Shown here: positions 57,616 to 64,000 of the stretch, one piece after another
Layout: each line of letters starts with the position of its first letter
How positions within the stretch are numbered: position 1 is the stretch's first letter
Assembly: GCF_932294415.1 (NCBI RefSeq)
Contig: NC_065535.1
Location: 85,271,862 to 85,335,861, forward strand
Length of the DNA: 64,000 nt
From: Quercus robur
Lineage: Eukaryota; Streptophyta; Magnoliopsida; Fagales; Fagaceae
Direction: 5' to 3'
Notes under the pieces: model-generated
Database searches by the model: none
Told to the model about the DNA's origin: nothing
Seen by the model: only the letters and a program-made list of their open reading frames with translations
Translations under genes and position numbers: made by a program

Positions 57616-60600
57616 CTCTTTTCACATTTTAAAAATCCAAAATTCAAAATCATGGAAAGCACATCAGATTAATTTTATTATTCCTTAAAAGATTCTACTA
57701 TGTTAAAAAATCTACTATGCAACTAATTCAATCGCATTCACCATTTACAAAAATACTGCAACTGACCTCTCCCATGGTAAGCACTTCTAATGCATCTTTG
57801 TAATTCTCCCTCCTAATTAGTTGCTTTGCATTTGTGTGAAGCATCAGGCCCATCATGACTGCCCTGTAACATAATAGCCCAAATATTCAGCATCGAGAAC
57901 GGGATCATAGACCCCTTAAATACCTCAACAAAGGAATTACTTGTTCACATCTAGCAGCACTTTCAAAATGTTACAAGCCAAATCTAATTATTTATCATAC
58001 CGCTGATCAGTTTCAGATCCCAAATGTACTGTCTTTCCACTTTGATCTTCAAGTTCTATATTGAAGTCTTCAATTGGTAATGAACCATCTGCATGCCTTT
58101 TGGCCAGTGCTGTGGCAGCTGCCCTGTTGTGATAGAGACACCAACCAAAAAATATGTAAATAAAAAGGAGCCGCCCACAAGTTAGAAAGAAGAAAAGATG
58201 CACACAAAGCAACAAAATAAACAACAGATGGATCTCTATGATGCAGGGAGAGCAGCGAAAATTATCTCAAATTTTTACTTATTTGAGATACCTGATCTCA
58301 TATTAGAATTTTTGACTTGCATGGAGTGAAATAGCCTAATATGATGGTGCTTTCAATAGATCAAGATAAGGCTGTATCATTTGTTCCATCCATTGATTTT
58401 ATCAATCCATTTAAATTTAATATGGTGGAACAGAAAGCTTTTTTGTTCTTACCACAACTAGAAGTTCTTCAATAGTTGGTGCAAGTGTCAAGTGCAAAAG
58501 TTCAAATTCTTAAACACATCAAAATTCAAGGTAAAATTTTCTTCAATCAGGGGAGAATGATGCAGAGAAAGGTGCCAGAATTAGTTCAAATTTTATTGTC
58601 TCAAATGTTACTTATTTGAGATACCTGATGTCCTATTTGAAAATTTAAAATTGGACTTTCATGTTGTTGAGGATTATATGGAAGGTAATTTTGACTCAAT
58701 GAACTCTTGAAGCTTTTTAAAAAGAGGCTCCAGGAATAGGTTTGAGTAGTGAATTTTGAACAGTATTTCTGTTCAGAGATGTTTCTCTATAGCTTGGTGG
58801 TGATTCCAAGCACCCTCAGGTAGTATAATGAAGTCTACGGTTTATTTATTTCTTTATTTAAATTCTTATTTTTGCTTGTTCAGTGTGTATCATCATTTCA
58901 TTTGGTCATCAACAAGGAAAAATCAAATTATGTATGCCCACCAATATAAACCTAAAAGATTAGGTGTTACAATCATGTTACAGATAATGCAATCCAATTA
59001 TAGTTGGACCTTGTTGCAATGGAATGTGCCCTCTGTCCAAGCCATATGTTGTGGGTTTGAGCCAAGTATCAGCCTTTCCAAAATTGGAGGAAAGAATGTT
59101 TACTGATCACCTCTCCTAGACACTTACAGAAGCAGGAGACTTTTGTGTGGTATACAATCTTTTAGATAATGCAAGTCAGTAAATGAATTGCAATCTCATT
59201 GAGAGATATGCTGATGCAGATTGGTTGAGGGAGACGAAAATATTTCAAATGTAAAAAGCACCCAAGTAAGAAGACTGGACAAACAACAGTGTCCAGGATC
59301 TTTGCTACTTTTTTCATCATTCTCCCTACTCTATATTCATGTTCACTTTGTAATCCCTAAAATCTAAGACAGGGAATCAAAATTTTTCCTCAATAGAGAG
59401 AAAATGCAATAAATAAGAGGTTTAAAATCATATCAAGGAAGGGGGGGAGGGGAGAAAGCAAGGAATGGAAAGGCCCATTATGTCTATGTGTCCTATTTTT
59501 GGTCCTTTAGTCAAGAGTATGTCGTTAATTTAAGGCATGAGGCAATGCTGCAGATGAAGAGTACCCTATGAAGAAACTTACACATGTGGCAATTGATTAA
59601 AAATATTGGGCCATGCTTGGCAAGTCAGGGAGAAATATATAAGGTCATAGTGCACTAGATTGGTCAATCAACCAGCTTTCTCTAATGTTTTCCAAAGCAT
59701 TTGCACAAATTATCAAGTCTTAAAAAATATTTTTCAGTTACTCCTTTTGCAATTAACAGGTTCATGGAAAACATACTATTGCAGTAGGTTTAATCCAAGG
59801 CAGCCTAAAAACAATTGAACTATTGTACTAGGTCCAAGGACCAGGTATATCAAGATACAGAACAACCTACCTATTCACCTAAGGTAACGCTTTGTAAACC
59901 ATATTAACAGGAGCATATGATCTTAAATTTAGAAGATAAAAGTAGCACCTTTGAGTTTGGCTCCAAAGCAAAGGTGAGGGGAAAAGAAGATTTTCATTAT
60001 TTTACAAATAAAAGAGTAAGATGACAACTTTCACTCAACTGTGTATAATAAAACAATTAGGCCTAGTAGTGAAAAGTTTCTTATGCTTTTATACCAAAAC
60101 AACACCAAAAAGAACATTCAAAACTATATTTCTTTTCGACAGATTCTACAGCACCAGAAAATTATGAAAATACCAAAACAAAAACCTCCAAGTTCACTGA
60201 AATTTTACAGTGTTTCTTCAGAAATTTTAGTCCTTAAATTGAGAACAACCATAAAACGGTTATGCACTATAACTCAATTTTCTTTAAGCAATTCAATTCC
60301 CAAGTCATAGTGTAATGTAAATCTCATTAATCCATCGAAACTAACAATCCAAAAGACAACAAAACAAATAATGGAGAGAAACGCTGCAACCCCTATAAAC
60401 CCAACAAATAGATAAAACCTGAATTAGAACTTAAGTTGCCAGCTAAATATTAAACGAGGAACACTTGCTCATTGAAAAACCAGAAATCCATTATACCAAG
60501 AAAACAAATTAAAGATAGAGAGCGTGAGTTAATCACCAATATAAAAAATTGATAAACATTTACCCTCTCTCTATCAAATGCAATGACCAGAACACATTAC

Positions 60601-61229
60601 CTACAAAAAACACAAAAGCAGAAAAACATTCTATTTTCATCAAAATCAACAAATTCATGATCACAAAGCACAATCTAAACGCATTGCGAAGCAACCACAA
60701 ACAATCAAAACAACATACGTTCTCGTCAAAATCAAAATCATTTCCTACAAACGCAAAAGCATAAGAACATCTCCTTTTCATCAAAATCAACAAAACCCAT
60801 GATCACAAAACGCAATCCAAACGCAAGCCCAAGCACCCACAAAAAACTCAAACAACACACATTCTCGTCAAAATTAAGAAAACCCATGATCAAAAAAAGC
60901 AATCACAACAGCTTGGAAAATACTCACTTGACTCGGCTGAGTCTGTTAGAGCGTTCCTCCTCAGCCATCAACTCCACCCCCAAAGACTTTCCCTCCTCAA
61001 CACAGACCCGACTGGCAAGTATCTTAGCGTTGTTCTTGACACCCAACTGGGTCAACTTCTCAGTCCCATCGCCATCTTTCAAGACCTTGCCTGCGCATAT
61101 GAGATTGATCGACTCAGCGCCACAGCTTGATCGCTTCGCCACCTCTTCTCTCAACATGGGTACAGTCCACTCCTCCAATTCAACCTCTAGTATGCCTGCC
61201 CATGTGCCCGCTATCTTCAGTTTCGCCAT
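52845..61229 (-). CDS. NUB1: NUB1-like protein: UBL plus three UBA domains
   Basis: NUB1 (NEDD8 ultimate buster 1) family proteins bind ubiquitin-like modifiers and the proteasome and lower NEDD8 conjugates; this role is known from animals and inferred for plants. Exons (minus strand): 61229-60928, 58123-58001, 57863-57767, 57142-57107, 56510-56323, 55005-54903, 54518-54337, 54252-54175, 53922-53820, 53737-53644, 53209-52845. They total 1671 nt, 556 aa, all phases consistent. Residues 1-80 are ubiquitin-like (LICAGKVLKDGDGTEKL). The middle is helical and TPR-like (142-283). UBA1 is at about 287-325 (MGFKERDSKRAL), UBA2 at 359-398 (IGFEKELAAEAL), UBA3 at 420-456 (MGFERSRVVAAL). KRKRQQR (411-417) may be a nuclear signal. 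The C-terminus is acidic. Intron 1 is 2.8 kb; intron 5 carries a Mutator-like element. Confidence 0.93.
55065..56299. mobile_element. Mutator-like (MULE) non-autonomous element in NUB1 intron 5
   Basis: The element 55074-56290 (1217 bp) has long terminal inverted repeats of about 100 bp, starting GGTAAATTACA on each side and continuing through ctaccctgagg, the gcacatccaaaggttt block and the gtccttaaacactaac block. A perfect 9-bp target duplication, taaaaagta, flanks it (55065-55073 and 56291-56299). Long TIRs and a 9-bp duplication are typical of MULEs. The interior is G/T-rich with a (GA)n tract (56062-56096) and no transposase; no host gene piece was recognised. Confidence 0.95.
57575..57609. 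repeat. (GA)n microsatellite in NUB1 intron 3
   Basis: About 17 uninterrupted GA units on the plus strand, in the intron between the exons at 57767 and 57142. Confidence 0.9.
58990..59130 (+). mobile_element. SINE-like fragment in NUB1 intron 1
   Basis: A B-box-like gggtttgagcc (59050-59060) follows a weak A-box-like stretch (ttgttgcaatgg) and leads into attggaggaaagaatg, a layout like tRNA-derived plant SINEs. Neither a tail nor a target duplication was found. Confidence 0.4.
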
Positions 61230-61295
61230 CGAGAAAAGACACTCAGTCAGAGAGGATTTAGTGTGTTTGGATAGGCCTTAGCCTTATATGTGAGT
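61230..61295 (-). promoter_or_regulatory. NUB1 core promoter
   Basis: On the minus strand, CATATAAGG (revcomp of about 61282-61290) lies about 55-60 bp before the ATG at 61229. This gives a 5' leader of roughly 25-30 nt. No leader intron is needed. Confidence 0.55.
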
Positions 61296-61683
61296 CGTTG
61301 AGAGAACAAAGCTGCGAGGAATTTGCTTGGGGATTAAGTTAAGTCAATAGCTGTGTATTTGGAAACTACTATGATATGCTTTTGCTTTTTAGTTTTTACT
61401 ACTTTATACAGTGCTTGTGATGTGTCACAACGCACTAGTCATTAGCCGCCAAGAAAGTAAGAACCGAATTTGCTTCCTTTGCCTTGTCAGTCCTCTAAGA
61501 CAACCAAAAAAAAAAGGCAGAAAAAGCCATGTATATCATAATCTAGAATCTAAAAATATTTATAATTTAGATAAATTACAAAAAAAAAAAAAAATTTATT
61601 GTGCAACATATTATTATTGTGTTGGCAATTTTTATTGATTAAAAATAATTTAAATAATATTTTCACTAATCTTATTAATTATA
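61296..61683. other. NUB1 upstream region, no gene seen
   Basis: AT-rich DNA with short A runs (61506-61516 and about 61579-61593). No further feature was recognised between the NUB1 promoter and the Helitron-like unit. Confidence 0.4.
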
Positions 61684-61737
61684 TTATATATATATATATA
61701 TATATAAAACCGAAGCCTCTAAAACTCTCACAATTTT

Positions 61738-61920
61738 CCACGTCACCATTATTTTTTTTCTTTTTATTTTAGATTTTATACCTTATATATTTATTATTCC
61801 ACGTCACCATTATTTTTTTTTTTCTTTTTATTTTAGATTTTATACCTTATATATTTATTATTCCACGTCACCATTATTTTTTTTTCTTTTTATTTTAGAT
61901 TTTATACCTTATATATTATT
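61738..61920. repeat. Three tandem copies of a 62-bp unit
   Basis: The unit ccacgtcaccattatttttt plus ctttttattttagattttat is repeated at about 61738, 61800 and 61863, differing mainly in T-run length. It lies near the 5' end of the Helitron-like unit. Confidence 0.9.
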
Positions 61921-61957
61921 TATTATTTAAATAACAAAAATAATTCATACTTAAACG

Positions 61958-62155
61958 GTGGAACCCCCGACTCTATTTTATAACCCTAAACTCAAAACCC
62001 TGAAGGGAGCCATTGTCTTTGCTCTGAAGATTGACACCAATGTGACTGAGGTTGAAGGAGATTTTGCGGTTGTTATCAATTTCCTTAACTCTGAAGGTTG
62101 CTGCCTGGCGGATTGTGTTCATGTGATTAAAGACTCTCAGGTAGAAGTAAATTAA
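61958..62155 (+). pseudogene. RNase H-like (RVT_3) fragment inside the Helitron-like unit
   Basis: A short open stretch contains VTEVEGDFAVVINFLNSEG followed by CVHVIKDSQ. This resembles the C-terminal half of the plant RNase H-like domain (the E-x-D-S-xx-VV-xx-LN pattern and the following H-V-I-x-D), as found in non-LTR elements and in many plant RVT_3 proteins. Only about 40 residues match. The catalytic N-terminal part is missing, so it is a captured or inherited fragment without enzyme activity. The start codon may not be used. Confidence 0.5.
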
Positions 62156-62226
62156 AGATATTAATTTTATCTCTTTTTCCAGTGTCAAACGCAACGGTAT
62201 TAATCCTGAGGATATATCTCTTTTTG

Positions 62227-62354
62227 TAATATGTGACAAAGTTTTGATTCAATAATATCACGGTCTTGATTCAATAAATCTTTGGTTTTGTAATATGTGA
62301 CAAAGTTTTGATTCAATAATATCACGGTCTTGATTCAATAAATCTTTGGTTTTC
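62227..62354. repeat. Tandem duplication of a 64-bp unit
   Basis: gtaatatgtgacaaagtttt through aatctttggtttt is present twice back to back without visible differences (62227-62290 and 62291-62354). This is a recent local duplication in the Helitron-like unit. Confidence 0.9.
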
Positions 62355-62688
62355 AATGCGTGATTTTCTCCACCGTTGCCAACCTTTGCTTTCCAATGTA
62401 ATGATTTTGGTAGTGTTCCTCGAGGTAAGCTTTCTTTTTCTCTTTATTTTTTTGGAGGGCTCATCCTCATGAAGAACACTGATTGTGCAGGGGTTATAAA
62501 GGTATTATATGAAAGAATTGATATATGAAGAACTATTATTATTATATTTTTTGGATATTGTTGGAAGTTTTTCAAATCTTAATTTATGAAGTGTGAGTAA
62601 TATCTGAAGCATAAGTTCAGCCATTGTTCTCCCTCAAAAAAAAAAAAAAAAAAAAAAATCAACAATTGTGCAAGTTAACTCTAATTGT

Positions 62689-62689
<1 letters not shown>

Positions 62690-62731
<42 letters not shown>
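62690..62731. repeat. (TA)n microsatellite
   Basis: A TA repeat of about 40 bp with one ac interruption. It lies shortly after an A24 run (62637-62659). Confidence 0.9.
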
Positions 62732-62732
<1 letters not shown>

Positions 62733-63595
62733 AGTATATTCTTTATCTCAAGAGATAAAGCAACCTACTAAACAAAAAATTTTGGTCTGCTTTTACATAT
62801 CTCATAATTTATTTAGTTAGTTTGTAGCATTTACATTATAGAATAATAACTACTACTTATGTGTGTATTGCTCATACAAAATAATCTATGCTTTTGTTAG
62901 TTTTGTGTTGAAGTTGGAAAAGCTGGTGTGTATTAGTTCCCATTTTATGAAGTGGTGGACCTAGATTTGGTTTGTTATCCATTTATGCTTTTGACAATAT
63001 TTGATTGATGAAAATTGTGGTTATTTAATTTTTCTATATTATTGTTTTAGCTCTTACTAAATTATCAAATAGTCATAATACAATTGTAGGATAACTTATG
63101 TCTCTTAAATTTATGATTTGATTCCCTACAATATTTTTTTGGTTAATTGATATTGGTCTTACTTTACAAGAATCTAAAAATCTTGATACTTGCAGTTATT
63201 GTTGTGTGCTTATATTGCATCTTTTGATATGAAATTGTTGTTTATTTTTGTGTGCCACTTTCTATTTTGGTGAGCCTCTTACATATTTTCAAAAGAATGA
63301 TTGCATCATTGAAGTAAATATTATGCTCTTCCATATAAATTCCTTTATAAAAATGTTGTCCTTAGTGTAGTCATCATAATCTCTCTCTAAATGCAATTCT
63401 TATATAATTATATTTGATGATCAAAGTGTATTCTCAACTGGTATTGTGAGGTGAAGTTTGTATATATATATTTTTTATGAACTTTTATATATAAATTGAA
63501 TTACTTATTATCATTCATTTTTAAGTCACTATCTCTTCAAGCAAAAAATATATATATTTTTTATTAAATTATACCGTGCATCGCACGGGTTAGTA

Positions 63596-64000
63596 TTATA
63601 TATATAAAACCGAAGCCTTTGACTTTTGGTTAACCTCTCCACAATTTTTCCGCATCAACATTTTTTATTTATATTTTTTAATTTGATTTAATTCTTTTGA
63701 TTTAATAGTACCAAATTGCAGAAAATTTGAGGAGGGAAGAGAGATTCCTAATAGGAGTCTCTCTCTCTTTTTTCCTTAATCCTAAAGTCTTTTTTTTGTA
63801 CGTGAGTCTTTTTTTTTTTTTTTTGAAACCTAAAGTGAGTCCTTTTTTTTTTCTTTTAAAAAAAAAAAAATTCTAACGTGAGGTCTAATTAAAAAAAAAT
63901 AATAATTATTTTTTAATCTTAATTCTAACATAAGTCTCACAAAAAGTCAAAAACTTCATTTTTATATTATATATAGATAATAATAATGATGTGGCAAGCT
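63596..64000 (+). mobile_element. Helitron-like element, second unit (cut by window end)
   Basis: It repeats the 5' start of the first unit (tatatataaaaccgaagcc at 63598) two bases after the first unit's 3' end, then diverges. Its remaining content is T- and A-rich. The 3' end lies outside the window. Confidence 0.5.

Larger units (their letters stand above)
61684..63594 (+). mobile_element. Helitron-like element, first unit
   Basis: The unit starts with tatatataaaaccgaagcct and ends with the perfect hairpin CCGTGCATCGCACGG (63574-63588) followed by GTTAGT. A 3' hairpin before a CTRR-like end, no terminal inverted repeats and no target duplication fit Helitrons. The start motif recurs right after the end (63598), giving a head-to-tail array, another Helitron habit. 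No helicase is encoded. The interior has tandem repeats and a small captured coding fragment. Confidence 0.6.

Noticed and set aside
61738..61920. CRISPR-like array
   Set aside because: The 62-bp units are contiguous tandem repeats without spacers.

Overview
The window is plant nuclear DNA, most likely from a woody eudicot. It is AT-rich, its genes are split by GT-AG introns, the proteins are plant types, and between and inside the genes lie many transposable elements (LTR, LINE, SINE, hAT-like, Mutator-like, Helitron-like). I think of a Fagales-type tree, but that is inference only. Nothing points to a bacterial, organellar or CRISPR-type system.

Four protein-coding genes can be reconstructed exon by exon, with every splice phase agreeing. 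(1) CDT1, the DNA replication licensing factor: minus strand, 15817 to 5623, seven coding exons, 529 aa, with a 5'-UTR exon near 16.4 kb. (2) A Phox-type TPR plus PB1 co-chaperone (HSP-interacting protein / CLMP1 family): minus strand, 24209 to 21957, two exons, 718 aa. (3) An OS-9 type ERAD lectin with an MRH domain: plus strand, 46763 to 51115, eight exons, 293 aa. (4) A NUB1-like protein with one ubiquitin-like and three UBA domains: minus strand, 61229 to 52845, eleven exons, 556 aa. OS9 and NUB1 are tail to tail, and both belong to protein quality control.

The rest is mobile or repetitive. At 1-5 kb there are nested small DNA transposons. The CDT1 introns hold a 5'-truncated LINE with a perfect 11-bp target duplication, a tRNA-derived SINE and tandem repeats. 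A Helitron-like inverted repeat with a MITE in its loop lies at 16.6-17.6 kb. A solo LTR with 5-bp target duplications lies at 25.95-26.75 kb. An SPT5 gene fragment lies at 30.2 kb, next to a LINE-tail insertion of about 36 bp. From 32.46 to 45.46 kb lies a decayed Tat-type Ty3/gypsy retrotransposon: gag, protease, RT, RNase H, second RNase H and integrase on the minus strand, a long extra ORF on the plus strand, and LTR copies in inverted rather than direct orientation. Its gag region carries an exact-period 567-bp triplication, and its antisense ORF is split by a hAT-like element. A 1.2-kb Mutator-like element with TIRs of about 100 bp and a perfect 9-bp target duplication sits in NUB1 intron 5. 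The right edge holds two Helitron-like units in tandem.

I found no convincing new multigene system. The most unusual items are the inverted-LTR composite with its nested history, the possible upstream-initiated transit-like extension of CDT1, the LINE tail insertion, and the repeated element insertions in introns of otherwise intact housekeeping genes.
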